Shown: piece by piece, positions 8,512-16,852 of the stretch | Position numbering within the stretch: position 1 is the first letter of the stretch | How the letters are laid out: every line of letters starts with the position of its first letter | NCBI RefSeq assembly: GCF_008122505.1 | Contig: NZ_VSSB01000001.1 | Coordinates: 1,658,891-1,722,890 of the forward strand | DNA from: Agromyces mariniharenae | Lineage (GTDB): Bacteria; Actinomycetota; Actinomycetes; Actinomycetales; Microbacteriaceae | Length of the DNA stretch: 64,000 nt | Direction: 5' to 3' | Translations under genes and position numbers: made by a program | Notes under the pieces: model-generated | Database searches by the model: none | What the model saw: the letters and a program-made list of their open reading frames with translations, nothing else | What the model was told of the DNA's origin: nothing

Positions 8512-9471
8512 TCAGATCGCCCGGTGGTCGACGAACGACATGCGTGGCCCGCGCCGCGGGCGACCGCGCACGCCCGCCGCCTCGAGCAGGCGCACGACGC
8601 GGTAGCGGTGTCCGGCCCAGGGCGTCATCGCCTCGAGCATCTCGTCATCGGTCATGTCACGGCCCCAGAGCGCGTGGCCGACGTAGTTCGAGAGGTGGTA
8701 GTCGCCCACCGACAGCGCGTCGGCGTCGCCGAACGCGCGCTGCGCGACCTCGGCCGCAGTCCACGCGCCGACGCCGGGCATCAGGGTGAGGCGAGCTGCG
8801 GCATCCGTCGTGCTCATGCCCGCCGCCTCCTCGAGGCGTGACGCGTAGCGGGCGGCGTTCGCGATCGTGCGCGCCCGTCGCGGGTCCACGCCGGCCTTGT
8901 GCCACTCCCACGTCGGAATCGAGGCCCAGCGGGACGGCGACGGGGTCACGCGCATGCGGCGCGGCGTCGGACCGGGCGCCTCCTCGCCGAACCGCCACAC
9001 GAGCGTGCGCCACGAGTCGTGCGCCTGCACCGAGATGACCTTCTGCTCGAGGATCGCGGGCACGAGCGATTCGAACACGCGGCCGGTACGCGGGATGCGC
9101 AGGCCGGGGTTGCGGCGGTGCGCGTCGTCGAGGAGGCCGATGCGGGGGGCGAACGTCGCGGGATCGTCGCGCTCCCCGAGCACGTCGGGCGCCGTCGCGA
9201 CCGCCGCACGCGCTCCGGGACCCCACCCCTCGCAGCGGAGCTCGTCGGCCGCGGGCTGCGTGAAGCGCAGCGTGGCGACGCCCTCGTCGGTGCGCGTGGT
9301 GCGCCACACGGCGCCCGAGGCGTCGCGGAGGTACGTGGGGTCGGCCGGGCCACGGCGCAGCGAGCCGACGGTCTGCACCAGGTCGGTCGGATGCCGCGGG
9401 CTCCAGGTCAGCTCGTGCTCGGCGATCACGCGTCCAGTGTGCACCACCGGGCTGACAGCGGGATGCGGCAT
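8512..9471 (-). CDS. DNA-3-methyladenine glycosylase II family protein (AlkA-like)
   Basis: About 319 residues with the helix-hairpin-helix-GPD glycosylase core: LTLMPGVGAWTAAEVAQRAF followed by the catalytic Asp at about 257 in SVGDYHLSNYVG. This superfamily excises alkylated bases in base-excision repair. The N-terminal half fits the actinobacterial AlkA-like branch, with an LRRGPADPTYLRD segment. ATG 9471 has a weak GGTGAG upstream; GTG 9429, giving 305 residues, is an alternative that matches the usual family start better. The stop of the upstream universal stress gene lies only four bases before the ATG, so the two probably share a transcript. Confidence 0.85.
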   Translation of the reverse strand: MPHPAVSPVVHTGRVIAEHELTWSPRHPTDLVQTVGSLRRGPADPTYLRDASGAVWRTTRTDEGVATLRFTQPAADELRCEGWGPGARAAVATAPDVLGERDDPATFAPRIGLLDDAHRRNPGLRIPRTGRVFESLVPAILEQKVISVQAHDSWRTLVWRFGEEAPGPTPRRMRVTPSPSRWASIPTWEWHKAGVDPRRARTIANAARYASRLEEAAGMSTTDAAARLTLMPGVGAWTAAEVAQRAFGDADALSVGDYHLSNYVGHALWGRDMTDDEMLEAMTPWAGHRYRVVRLLEAAGVRGRPRRGPRMSFVDHRAI

Positions 9472-9475
9472 CCGC

Positions 9476-9955
9476 TCACCGCCCGTGAACGACGAGCACC
9501 GGGCAGTGCGCGTGCTCGGCGCACGCGGCGCTCACCGATCCGAGCAGGAGCCCGGCGAAACCGCCGTGCCCGCGGCTGCCGAGCACGAGCATCTCGGCGT
9601 GCGCCGACTCGTCGATGAGCACCTCGGCCGGTCGACCGCGGCGCGTCCGGGTCGCGAACCACTCGGGGCGCACCTCGCCGAACACCTCGTCGGCGGCCCG
9701 GCCCACGATGCGCTCGGCGTCGTCCTCGGGGGTCCAGTCGAGCTGCGGGTAGTAGCCGCCGTAGATGAACGACGGGTAGTTCCACACGGCGAGCGCCCGG
9801 ACGCGCAGGTCGAGTCGCGGGGCGAGTCCGGCCGCGTAGCGGAGCGCTGCGATCGAGGACTCCGAGCCGTCGACCCCGACGATCATCGCCGGCGGTCCGG
9901 GCTCGGGCTCGGGGTGCGGGTCGGGCGGATGCGCGTCCCGAAGGCTCTCGGGCAT
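9476..9955 (-). CDS. universal stress protein, ATP-binding type
   Basis: A 159-residue UspA-fold protein. It contains IVGVDGSESSIAALRYA near residue 25 and the ATP-binding signature GSRGHGGFAGLLLGSVS (G-2x-G-9x-G-S/T) near the C-terminus, so it is expected to bind ATP. A Pro-rich 20-residue tail precedes the domain. The start is ATG 9955 behind GAGGAGGA at seven bases. It is followed at four bases by the AlkA-like gene. Three 24-bp direct repeats lie immediately upstream and may be part of its control region. Confidence 0.85.
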   Translation of the reverse strand: MPESLRDAHPPDPHPEPEPGPPAMIVGVDGSESSIAALRYAAGLAPRLDLRVRALAVWNYPSFIYGGYYPQLDWTPEDDAERIVGRAADEVFGEVRPEWFATRTRRGRPAEVLIDESAHAEMLVLGSRGHGGFAGLLLGSVSAACAEHAHCPVLVVHGR

Positions 9956-9974
9956 GTCCGCATCCTCCTCGCGG

Positions 9975-10046
9975 CGCGGGCCCGCCGCAAGGGTCGCTCG
10001 CGGGCCCTCCGCAAGGGTCGCCGGCCAGCCGCCGCAGGGGTCGCCG
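9975..10046. repeat. three tandem 24-bp repeats upstream of the stress-protein gene
   Basis: Three imperfect 24-bp units at 9975-9998, 9999-10022 and 10023-10046, each containing CCGCAAGGGTCGC or a close variant. They lie between the divergent universal stress gene and the acidic mini-protein gene. Repeated sites at a regular spacing (a little over two helical turns) in a promoter region are compatible with regulator binding; simple duplication is the null explanation. Confidence 0.7.
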
Positions 10047-10165
10047 GGCGGAACCGCGAGCGCCGGCGCTCGATGCATACCCCCGCCGACCCGCGCCCCG
10101 CAAGGGCCTCGACGCCGGGTCGGGAGGAGACCTACGGTCGACGCATCCCGAGCGTGAGGAGTCCC

Positions 10166-10372
10166 ATGTCCGATCCGGAGATCACCCCCACCGAGCCCGA
10201 CGGCCCGGGCGAGAACCCCGACGACGGCACCGGCGACGGTGCCGACCGCGATCGGCCGGACGGCAACGACATCCGACTGCCCGAGGAGCAGGAAGCCGGC
10301 GACGAGACGGTGGCCGCCGACACCGCGTCGGGCGGAGCGCCCGAACCCGCGGGAGACGACGCCGGCCGCTGA
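10166..10372 (+). CDS. 68-residue acidic, disordered protein
   Basis: A 68-codon gene starting at ATG 10166 after GTGAGGAG, a good ribosome site. The product is dominated by Asp, Glu, Gly and Pro (for example GPGENPDDGTGDGADRDRPD), has no hydrophobic core and no Cys, and should be intrinsically disordered. I recognise no family. The ribosome site, independent start and consistent frame support coding; low complexity keeps confidence moderate. Confidence 0.55.
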   Translation: MSDPEITPTEPDGPGENPDDGTGDGADRDRPDGNDIRLPEEQEAGDETVAADTASGGAPEPAGDDAGR

Positions 10373-10436
10373 CGGCCGCCTGAGCAGACGGATGCCCCGA
10401 CGACCGCTGCGCGCGGCATCCGCGTAGGCTCGCTGC

Positions 10437-10988
10437 ATGCGCTTCGGAACGCTCGACTTCGTGCCGGCCCTCGCACGCCCCGACCTGCTCGCCGCACCGA
10501 CCGCCGAGTTCCTCGCCGCCACCGACGCCGAGTCGACGGCGGATGCCGCGGGCGCCCTCGTCGCCGAGATCGACCCGGGCCTCGCCGACACCGCCGCCTT
10601 CTGCGAGCACTACGAGATCTCCATGGCCGACGGGGCCAACTGCGTCGTCGTGCAGGCCCGCCGCGGCGAGCGCACCTGGCATGCGGCGTGCCTCGTGCGG
10701 GGCTCCGACCGCGCCGACGTGAACGGCGTGGTGCGCCGCCACTTGGACGCGCGCAAGCTCTCGTTCGCCTCGATGGACGACGCCGTCGCCCTGACGGGCA
10801 TGGAGTACGGCGGGATCACGCCCGTCGGGCTGCCTGCCGATTGGCCGATCCTCATCGACGAGTCGGTGGCGACGCACGAGCGACTGATCATCGGCAGCGG
10901 CATCCGCGGCTCGAAGCTGCTCGTGCCGGGGTCGTTCCTCGCGGCGCTGCCGAACGCCGAGGTGCTCGCGCTGGCGCAGGGCGCCTAG
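10437..10988 (+). CDS. YbaK/EbsC-family aminoacyl-tRNA deacylase
   Basis: A 183-residue YbaK/ProX-domain protein. The region RRHLDARKLSFASMDDAVAL followed by GMEYGGITPVGLP and the closing GSGIRGSKLLVPG is the core of this family, which hydrolyses mischarged aminoacyl-tRNAs in trans (for instance Cys- or Ala-tRNAPro). The conserved Lys in DARKLSF corresponds to the substrate-binding lysine. The first 55 residues form a family-variable helix. It stands alone between the acidic protein and the SRAP gene, all on the plus strand. Confidence 0.85.
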   Translation: MRFGTLDFVPALARPDLLAAPTAEFLAATDAESTADAAGALVAEIDPGLADTAAFCEHYEISMADGANCVVVQARRGERTWHAACLVRGSDRADVNGVVRRHLDARKLSFASMDDAVALTGMEYGGITPVGLPADWPILIDESVATHERLIIGSGIRGSKLLVPGSFLAALPNAEVLALAQGA

Positions 10989-11039
10989 CTCCGCGCTCGA
11001 CGGGTACCCCGTGTCGGCGGGCGGGTGCAGACTGGCAGC

Positions 11040-11744
11040 ATGTGCGGACGCTTCGCGAACGACGCCAAGGTCGACGAGATGATCCAGGAGTTCGTCGCCG
11101 AGGGCGGCGACTACCGCGACTGGAGGCCCTCGTACTCGATCGCACCTACGCAGGTCGTGCCGATCGTGCGCGAGCGAAAGAACTCCGACACGGGCGAGGT
11201 CACCCGCTCGGTCGACGCCGCGGTGTGGAACTTCCACCCGTCGTTCATGAAGGACTCGAAGCGGCCGCAGTTCAACACGCGCATCGAGACGGTCGCCACC
11301 AACGGGCTGTGGAAGGGCGCCTTCGCCTCCTCGCGCTGCCTCGTGCCGATGCGGGGCTACTACGAGTGGACGGGTGAGCCGGGAAGCAAGCAGGCCTGGT
11401 TCCTGCACGGCGAGGCGCCGCTGCTCGCCGCGGCCGGCATCTACACCGCGCGCAAGGTCGACGACGAGTGGGAGGTCTCGATGTCGATCATCACGCGCGA
11501 GGCGAAGGATGCCTCGGGCGAGATCCACGACCGCATGCCCGTGTTCCTCGAGCGCGACGTGTGGGACGAGTACCTCGCGCCCGTCAAGCTCGACGACTCC
11601 GGCAAGGAGCAGATGGTCGCGCTGCTCACGGGCGAGTCCGACAAGGTCGCCTCGTCGATCACGAGCTACGAGGTCGACCGGAAGGTCAACAACTCGCGCA
11701 CCGCGAACCCCGACGACGCGACGCTCATCGAGCCGCTCGGCTGA
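11040..11744 (+). CDS. SRAP-domain protein (HMCES/YedK type) for abasic-site repair
   Basis: A 234-residue SRAP protein. The family works through Cys2, exposed after removal of Met1, which forms a thiazolidine crosslink with abasic sites in single-stranded DNA. That fixes the start at ATG 11040, giving MCGRFAND; an upstream in-frame start at 11025 would bury the Cys. Other active-site landmarks are present: FNTRIETV (Asn), GYYEWTG (Glu) and IHDRMPVFL (His). It is a monocistronic-looking plus-strand gene, convergent with the DUF2255 gene. Confidence 0.92.
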   Translation: MCGRFANDAKVDEMIQEFVAEGGDYRDWRPSYSIAPTQVVPIVRERKNSDTGEVTRSVDAAVWNFHPSFMKDSKRPQFNTRIETVATNGLWKGAFASSRCLVPMRGYYEWTGEPGSKQAWFLHGEAPLLAAAGIYTARKVDDEWEVSMSIITREAKDASGEIHDRMPVFLERDVWDEYLAPVKLDDSGKEQMVALLTGESDKVASSITSYEVDRKVNNSRTANPDDATLIEPLG

Positions 11745-11793
11745 GGGGGCTGCGCCGTTGCCGCGGCGCGCGTCGTGCCCGAGCGCGTCGCGC

Positions 11794-12177
11794 TCAGTCC
11801 CCGCGCGCGTCGAGCCGCAGCGTGAGCGGATGCACCTTCTCGCCGACGACCGTCGCGACGATGCGCGGGCTGCTGATGGGGTCGTACTTCGCGTGGTACG
11901 CCGCATCGATCGCCTCGGGATCGGCGCCCGAGGCATCCGCGAAGTCGACCTCGCGCTCGACGCCGCCCGCCGTGATGCGCCCGCGACCGCGACGCCGCGC
12001 GTTGACGAACCAGGGGTTGTCGGGCCCGTACGCGCTGCGCACGAAGAGGTCGTCGCCGACGCGCACGACCCAGATGATGATCGGCCTGCTGAAGCTGCCG
12101 TCTCGGCGGCGGGAGGAGACGCGCAGCTCCTCCGCTCCCGCGATGCGGTCGAGCTCGTCGCTCGTCCAGGTGCTCAT
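11794..12177 (-). CDS. DUF2255 family protein
   Basis: A 127-residue small protein starting MSTWTSDELDRIAGAEEL, with the RPIIIWVVRVGDDLFVRSAYG strand region typical of the split-barrel fold shared with FMN/F420-binding oxidoreductases of the nitroreductase type. The family is labelled DUF2255 and has no firmly established reaction. ATG 12177 has AGGA seven bases upstream; an upstream in-frame start adds 19 residues without a ribosome site. It lies 64 bases downstream of the marR gene on the same strand. Confidence 0.75.
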   Translation of the reverse strand: MSTWTSDELDRIAGAEELRVSSRRRDGSFSRPIIIWVVRVGDDLFVRSAYGPDNPWFVNARRRGRGRITAGGVEREVDFADASGADPEAIDAAYHAKYDPISSPRIVATVVGEKVHPLTLRLDARGD

Positions 12178-12241
12178 GGCTCGATCCTGACACCCGGGCC
12201 CGAGATCGGCGACCCCTTGCGCCGATGTCCCCATGGAGCCG

Positions 12242-12709
12242 TCATCGGAGGCCTCCTTCGGCGCGGTGATGCGACACGTCCTCGACCGCGTCGCGCAATC
12301 GCTCGAGCGCGGGCAGGGCGGCGTCGAGCGCGCGACGGTCGTCGTCGCTCAGCCGACCGAGCACCTCGGCGAGCACGGCGGCGCTGGCCCGGTCGAACCG
12401 CGCGAGGAGGTCGAGGGCTCGATCGGATGCCGCGACGACGACCCTGCGACGATCGTCGGTGGCGCCCCGCCGGGTCACGAGCTTCGCGCGCTCCATGTCC
12501 CGCAGCAGGTTGCTGATCGTCGGGCGGCTGAGGCCCAGCTCGTCGGCGAGCTCGCCCGGCGAGGACTCGCGCCCGGCGGGCAGCGCCCGGAGCAGCTCGA
12601 CCTGCGCGTCGGGGATCTCGGGCAGGTGCTCCGACGACCGGGCGACCCGGAGCAGCGAACGACGCAGCGGCGAGATGAGGCTGCCGAGCCTGGCGGCGGT
12701 ATCCGGCAT
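12242..12709 (-). CDS. MarR-family transcriptional regulator
   Basis: A 155-residue winged-helix regulator. The DNA-recognition helix region reads ELADELGLSRPTISNLLRDM, followed by the wing TRRGATDDRRRVVVAASD; flanking helices form the dimer interface as in MarR proteins. It starts only three bases after the stop of the flavin monooxygenase gene, so the two form an operon in which the regulator probably represses itself and the enzyme until a phenolic or other small ligand binds. Confidence 0.9.
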   Translation of the reverse strand: MPDTAARLGSLISPLRRSLLRVARSSEHLPEIPDAQVELLRALPAGRESSPGELADELGLSRPTISNLLRDMERAKLVTRRGATDDRRRVVVAASDRALDLLARFDRASAAVLAEVLGRLSDDDRRALDAALPALERLRDAVEDVSHHRAEGGLR

Positions 12710-12712
12710 CCG

Positions 12713-13996
12713 TCACACCCCCTGCGGCGACGTGGCCGGCACGCTCAGCGACGACCGCTCGTTGAGGCGCGCCGGGTCGAAGCCGGCGGCCACCTTGTAG
12801 TCGCGGGCGATGCGCTCGAGCTCAGCCTGCGGGATCACGTCGTGGACGTCGGCGAAGCCGCCCGGCGCGCGCTCGTAGGCGAGCTGCATGACCTGCTCGG
12901 GGCCGAGACGCCGGGTCATCTCGAGCAGGCGCGCCGTGGCCGGTCGACGCTCGTCCTCGTACGCGGCGAGCGCGCCCTCGATCGTCGGCTCCGTCGCCAG
13001 CCGATGCGCGAGGGTGCGGGCATCGAGGATCGCCTGCGACGCGCCGTTCGAGCCGTTCGGGTACATCGCGTGCGCAGCGTCGCCGAGGAGCACCGTGCGG
13101 ACGAACGTCCACCGCGGGATCGGGTCGCGGTCGACCATCGGGTATTCGAGGATGCGCTCCGCCGACCCGATGACCGACGGCACGTCGAGCCAGTCGAACC
13201 TCCAGTGGGCGAACAGGTCGACGATCGGCGCGGGGTCGACCGGGCGGTTCCAGTCGGACTGGGCCTCAGCGCCCTCGGGCGCGCGTCGCTCGGCGATGAA
13301 GTTGACCCGCGACAGGCCGGCCGGGGCATCCGGTGCCGCCAGGGGGTACGCGACGAACTTCTGCTCGCCGTCGCCGGCCATGATCATCGTGCGGCCGTCG
13401 AGGTAGGCGGGCACGATCGCCGTGCCGCGCCAGAGGACCAGCCCGTTCCAGACGGGGCCGTGCTCGTCGGGATGATGCTGCCGGCGGATCGCGGAGTGGA
13501 TGCCGTCGGCCGCGACGATCACGTCGGCCTCCATCGAGGTGATCGCACCGGATGCGTCGGCGAAGCGCGCCACGTCGGCGCCGCCGTCGCCCGCGCCGTG
13601 GTCGACCGCGGTCAGCCGCAGGCCCTGCCGCACGGTGCCGGCGCCGAGCCGCCGCTCCACCTCCTCGACGAGCAGCAGCTGGAACTCGCCGCGATGCACC
13701 GACAGCTGCGGCCAGCGGTAGCCGGCCTCGAGGCCGCGCGGCTCGCTCCAGATCGGCTGGCCGTGGCGGTTGAAGTACGCGAGCCGCGCGGGTGCGACGC
13801 CGATGCGCGCCACCTGCTCCCCCAGGCCGAGCTCGGTGAGCTCGCGCACCGCATGCGGCAACAGGTTGATGCCGACGCCGAGGGGCCGCAGCTCGCGCAC
13901 CCGCTCGACGACCCGGATGCCGCGGTGCCCGGCCGCGTGCAGGCTCAGCGCGGCGACGAGTCCGCCGATCCCGGCTCCGACGATGACGATGCGCAC
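12713..13996 (-). CDS. flavin-dependent monooxygenase (PhzS/UbiH-like class A)
   Basis: A 427-residue FAD monooxygenase. It has the Rossmann GAGIGGLVAALSL at residues 7-19, the DG motif VIVAADGIHSAIR in the middle, and GDAAHAMYPNGSNGASQAIL, the FAD-ribityl motif, near residue 300. The pattern fits the flavin-dependent oxidoreductase group that includes the phenazine hydroxylase PhzS. Such enzymes hydroxylate aromatic substrates with NAD(P)H and O2. The GTG at 13996 is chosen because AAGGAGG lies six bases before it. It is cotranscribed with marR. Confidence 0.88.
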   Translation of the reverse strand: MRIVIVGAGIGGLVAALSLHAAGHRGIRVVERVRELRPLGVGINLLPHAVRELTELGLGEQVARIGVAPARLAYFNRHGQPIWSEPRGLEAGYRWPQLSVHRGEFQLLLVEEVERRLGAGTVRQGLRLTAVDHGAGDGGADVARFADASGAITSMEADVIVAADGIHSAIRRQHHPDEHGPVWNGLVLWRGTAIVPAYLDGRTMIMAGDGEQKFVAYPLAAPDAPAGLSRVNFIAERRAPEGAEAQSDWNRPVDPAPIVDLFAHWRFDWLDVPSVIGSAERILEYPMVDRDPIPRWTFVRTVLLGDAAHAMYPNGSNGASQAILDARTLAHRLATEPTIEGALAAYEDERRPATARLLEMTRRLGPEQVMQLAYERAPGGFADVHDVIPQAELERIARDYKVAAGFDPARLNERSSLSVPATSPQGV

Positions 13997-14018
13997 GAGG
14001 GGCCTCCTTGCTCCGTGG

Positions 14019-14037
14019 TGTGAACAGTTTTGCCACA
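14019..14037. promoter_or_regulatory. candidate MarR operator upstream of the monooxygenase
   Basis: An inverted TGTG/CACA pair (TGTGAACAG ... TTGCCACA) spans 19 bases in the only AT-richer patch of the 100-base gap before the monooxygenase start. Spacing and symmetry fit a MarR dimer site. Half-site symmetry is imperfect beyond the outer four bases. Confidence 0.35.
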
Positions 14038-14087
14038 AAAGCATCGAGCGTGTCAAGCGAGCGGATGCCGCGGCCGGACGGCGCGAT

Positions 14088-14897
14088 TCAGTCGCGCCCG
14101 GCGAGGAACTCGAGCGCGGCCGTGCGGAACACGCGCGACCCCGGCGCATTGAAGTGGTGCCGGTCGGGCAGCTCGACGAACGTGCCGTTCGGCGTGGCCG
14201 CGGCGAGCGAGCGCGAGCGCTCGAGGATCGCGTCCTCGGAGCCCGTCGCGAACAGGACGCGCTGCGCGGGCGGATTCGACGGGTCGGGGTCGGCGTCGCC
14301 GAGCCGCATGCCCTCGGCGAGCGCGATGAGCGCACGCAGGTCGTTGCCCGCGACGCGCTCGGCGAGCGTCACGTAGTTCCGGGTGACCGGGTCCTCGACG
14401 GGCGTGCCGTGCTCGGCATACGCGCGGGCCTGGTCGATCTGCAGGCGCGCGAGGGGGCGACCGTCGGGGATGCCGCCGAGCACCGCGCGCTCGACGTGAT
14501 GCGGCACCTGCACGGCGACCTGCCAGCCCACGCGCGCGCCGAGCGAGTACCCGACGTAGAGCACGGTGTCGAGGAGGTAGGTGTCGAGCACCGTGACGAG
14601 GTCGCCGACCAGGGCGTCCATCGTGTACTCACCCGGGTCGTGCGGCTTGTCGCTCGCTCCGTGTCCGCGCTGGTCGACGCCCAGCACGCGGTAGCCCGCG
14701 CGCGTCAGGTCGCGCACCCAGCCCGTGTTCACCCAGTTGTCGCGGCAGCTCGACGCGAACCCGTGGACCGCGAGCACGGTCGGGGCGTCCTCCTCGCCCC
14801 AGAGGTAGGTCGCGATGCGGCGGCCGTCGCCCGACATCACGTACTGCGGCGACGGCATCTCGGTGAGGGCGGGGATCGCGTCGATCATGTCGGCCAT
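14088..14897 (-). CDS. alpha/beta-hydrolase
   Basis: A 269-residue alpha/beta-hydrolase. Visible landmarks are the oxyanion-side AVHGFASSCRDNW, VDQRGHGASDKP after strand 4, the nucleophile elbow VGYSLGARVG (Ser), and the C-terminal DRHHFNAPG supplying the His. Family members are esterases, lipases, dehalogenases or C-C hydrolases; substrate unknown. ATG 14897 sits directly after GGCGGAGGAGA; ATG 14888, giving three fewer residues, has slightly better spacing. It lies between the flavin monooxygenase and the FMN reductase on the same strand. Confidence 0.85.
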   Translation of the reverse strand: MADMIDAIPALTEMPSPQYVMSGDGRRIATYLWGEEDAPTVLAVHGFASSCRDNWVNTGWVRDLTRAGYRVLGVDQRGHGASDKPHDPGEYTMDALVGDLVTVLDTYLLDTVLYVGYSLGARVGWQVAVQVPHHVERAVLGGIPDGRPLARLQIDQARAYAEHGTPVEDPVTRNYVTLAERVAGNDLRALIALAEGMRLGDADPDPSNPPAQRVLFATGSEDAILERSRSLAAATPNGTFVELPDRHHFNAPGSRVFRTAALEFLAGRD

Positions 14898-14967
14898 TCT
14901 CCTCCGCCGCCGCGGCCGGCATCGTCCGGGCCGTCGCACATCGACCCGGCGACGACAACGCCCGTCG

Positions 14968-15537
14968 TCACTGCCGAGGCAGCACCGTCAGCACGCGCTC
15001 GATGTGCACGCGGAACTCCCGCATGAACTCGGTGAGGAATGCCTCGGTGCTCTCCTTCGCGACGCTCCCGTCGTCCCGGAACACCTCGGGCGAGAACTGG
15101 ATGTAGGCCTCGGGCGCGGTCATCTGCCGCGCGTTGCAGAAGCTCAGCACGGCGCGCAGGCTCTGCTGCGCGACAGCCGTGCCGATCGAGCCGACGGATG
15201 CCCCGATGACGGCCGCCGGGATGTGGTCGAACGAGTTCTGGCCCCACGGGCGTGACGCCCAGTCGATGGCATTCTTCAGGGCTCCCGGGATCGACCGGTT
15301 GTACTCGGGCGTGACGAACAGCACGGCGTCCGAGCGTCCGATCGCCTCCTTCAGCTCCATGGCCTCGGGCGGGTAGTCGTCGTCGTAGTCCTGGCTGTAG
15401 AGCGGCAGGCTGCCGATCGGGATCTCGGTGAACTCGAGGTCGGGCGGCGCCAGGTTGATGAGCGCCTTCGACAGCACGCGGTTGATCGAGGTCGACGACA
15501 GGCTCCCGACGAAGTAGCCGACGCGGTAGGTGGGCAT
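14968..15537 (-). CDS. NADPH-dependent FMN reductase
   Basis: A 189-residue flavodoxin-fold reductase. It begins YRVGYFVGSLSSTSINRVLS, the phosphate-binding loop for FMN, and contains TPEYNRSIPGALKNAIDW, the signature of the NADPH-dependent FMN reductase/ChrR/azoreductase group. These enzymes reduce FMN, quinones, azo dyes or chromate. The start ATG 15537 follows AGGAGAG. A link to the nearby flavin monooxygenase as its reduced-flavin supply is possible but class A monooxygenases do not need one. Confidence 0.88.
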   Translation of the reverse strand: MPTYRVGYFVGSLSSTSINRVLSKALINLAPPDLEFTEIPIGSLPLYSQDYDDDYPPEAMELKEAIGRSDAVLFVTPEYNRSIPGALKNAIDWASRPWGQNSFDHIPAAVIGASVGSIGTAVAQQSLRAVLSFCNARQMTAPEAYIQFSPEVFRDDGSVAKESTEAFLTEFMREFRVHIERVLTVLPRQ

Positions 15538-15677
15538 GATCTCTCCTCACTCTCCGTCGCCACGCTACGGAGCGTGCCGACGAAGCAGCAGAGGGTTGCG
15601 GATGCCGTGACGACGACGCTCACCGAGCGGGACGCGGCATCCGGCGGGTTCGTCGCGGCATGCGCCCGCCGGATCGA

Positions 15678-16097
15678 CTACGACTCGACCGTGATCTCGG
15701 CGGGCGGCGGCGGCACCCGATGCCCGATCGCCGTCTCGAGGAGCCGGCGGAGCTCGGGGCGCGCCACGTCGTCGAGCGTCGCGAGCCGCACGTTGCGGAT
15801 CTTTGCGCCGGTGCCCTGCAGCAGCCCAGCCGGGTCGTCGAGCTCGACGCCGTACGGGAACGCCATCGCGACGTGCCGGTCGTAGGGCAGGATCCACGCG
15901 AAGTGGTCGGTCATCTTGCGGGGACCCGTGCCGTAGCCCGCGCTGCGCTGCGTCGGCCAGACGACCTCGACCGTCTGCGGCAACACGTCGAGGATCAGGC
16001 GGCGCGCAGCGAGCGCGACCTCGACGACCGCCTCTGGGCGGCCCTCGAGGATGCCGCGGAACTCGGCGTCCGTCGTCGTGACGATCCCCTCGGCCAT
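15678..16097 (-). CDS. DUF1801 family protein
   Basis: A 139-residue DUF1801 protein. VEVVWPTQRSAGYGTGP and MTDHFAWILPYDRHVAMAFP are the conserved strands of this family, which is related in fold to the frataxin/YdhG-like small domain proteins and has no proven reaction. The start is ATG 16097; a longer frame upstream (to 16154) lacks a ribosome site and would enter the shared regulatory gap. It is divergent from the ArsR-type regulator, with 86 bases between the start codons. Confidence 0.75.
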   Translation of the reverse strand: MAEGIVTTTDAEFRGILEGRPEAVVEVALAARRLILDVLPQTVEVVWPTQRSAGYGTGPRKMTDHFAWILPYDRHVAMAFPYGVELDDPAGLLQGTGAKIRNVRLATLDDVARPELRRLLETAIGHRVPPPPAEITVES

Positions 16098-16140
16098 GGC
16101 CCCAGTGTGACAGGCGCGCCCGACGTTCGGAATCTTCCAA

Positions 16141-16183
16141 AGAAACACTTGCAAATAAAACTTTGCAGAGGTACCTTTGCATC
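16141..16183. promoter_or_regulatory. triple TTGCA direct repeat at 14-bp period, probable operator
   Basis: TTGCA occurs at 16149, 16163 and 16177, exactly 14 bases apart, in an unusually AT-rich patch between the divergent DUF1801 and ArsR-type genes. The last copy abuts the ArsR ATG at 16184. Regularly phased direct repeats in a divergent promoter are typical of a regulator binding site, most simply the ArsR-type protein itself. Confidence 0.55.
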
Positions 16184-16852
16184 ATGAGCGAGCACGACGA
16201 GACCCCGAAGCTGCACGAGGCGATGCTCGATGCGGCGGCCCTGAGGGCGCTCGCCCACCCGCTCCGCATCCGCATCCTCGACGAGCTCTCGGCCTACGGG
16301 CCGCTCACGGCGACCGGCTTGGCCGACCGGTTGGGCGAATCGAGCGGAGCGACCAGCTATCACCTCCGGCAGCTCGAGAAGCACGACCTCGTGCGCGAGG
16401 TGAAGGGGCGCGGCACCGCACGCGAGCGCTGGTGGGAACGTCGGCCCGGCGGCATCGCCACCCCCGACGCCCGCGTCTTCGCAGCCGGCAGCGCCGAGCG
16501 CCTGGCGACCCAGCTCATCACCAACGAGTGGGAGCGCGGGCGCCAGCAGAACTACCACGAGTTCCTCGTCGAGGGGGAGGGCGCCTTCGGTCCCGAATGG
16601 ATCGACGCCGCGACGAGCGACACGGTGAACCTCCGCCTCACGCCCGACGAGCTCCGCGCCGTCGCGCGCGACGTCGAGGTCGTCGTGCAGGGCTACATCG
16701 ACCGATTCCGCGGCAACCCCTCGCCGGGCGCACGCCCGGTGCAGCTGCACCTCAACGCGTTCCCGCTCGTGCGGGGCGCGGCCACCGAAGACGACGCACG
16801 AACCGAAGACGCACGAACCGAACACGACGCACGAACGGAGGACCCGTCATGA
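16184..16852 (+). CDS. ArsR/SmtB-like helix-turn-helix regulator
   Basis: A 222-residue regulator. Residues about 15-75 hold the winged helix: LRALAHPLRIRILDELSAYG, TATGLADRLGESSGATSYHL and the wing. No CxC metal-binding pair is present, so it belongs to the non-metal branch with a C-terminal extension that ends in a repeated TEDARTE segment. The start is ATG 16184; the only sites upstream overlap the TTGCA repeats. Its stop overlaps the ATG of the next mini-gene (ATGA), and that gene in turn overlaps the ATPase, so the three are translationally coupled. Confidence 0.88.
   Translation: MSEHDETPKLHEAMLDAAALRALAHPLRIRILDELSAYGPLTATGLADRLGESSGATSYHLRQLEKHDLVREVKGRGTARERWWERRPGGIATPDARVFAAGSAERLATQLITNEWERGRQQNYHEFLVEGEGAFGPEWIDAATSDTVNLRLTPDELRAVARDVEVVVQGYIDRFRGNPSPGARPVQLHLNAFPLVRGAATEDDARTEDARTEHDARTEDPS

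Noticed and set aside
11025..11039. Upstream start for the SRAP gene
   Set aside because: It would place five residues before the Met-Cys pair, and the family needs Cys at position 2.
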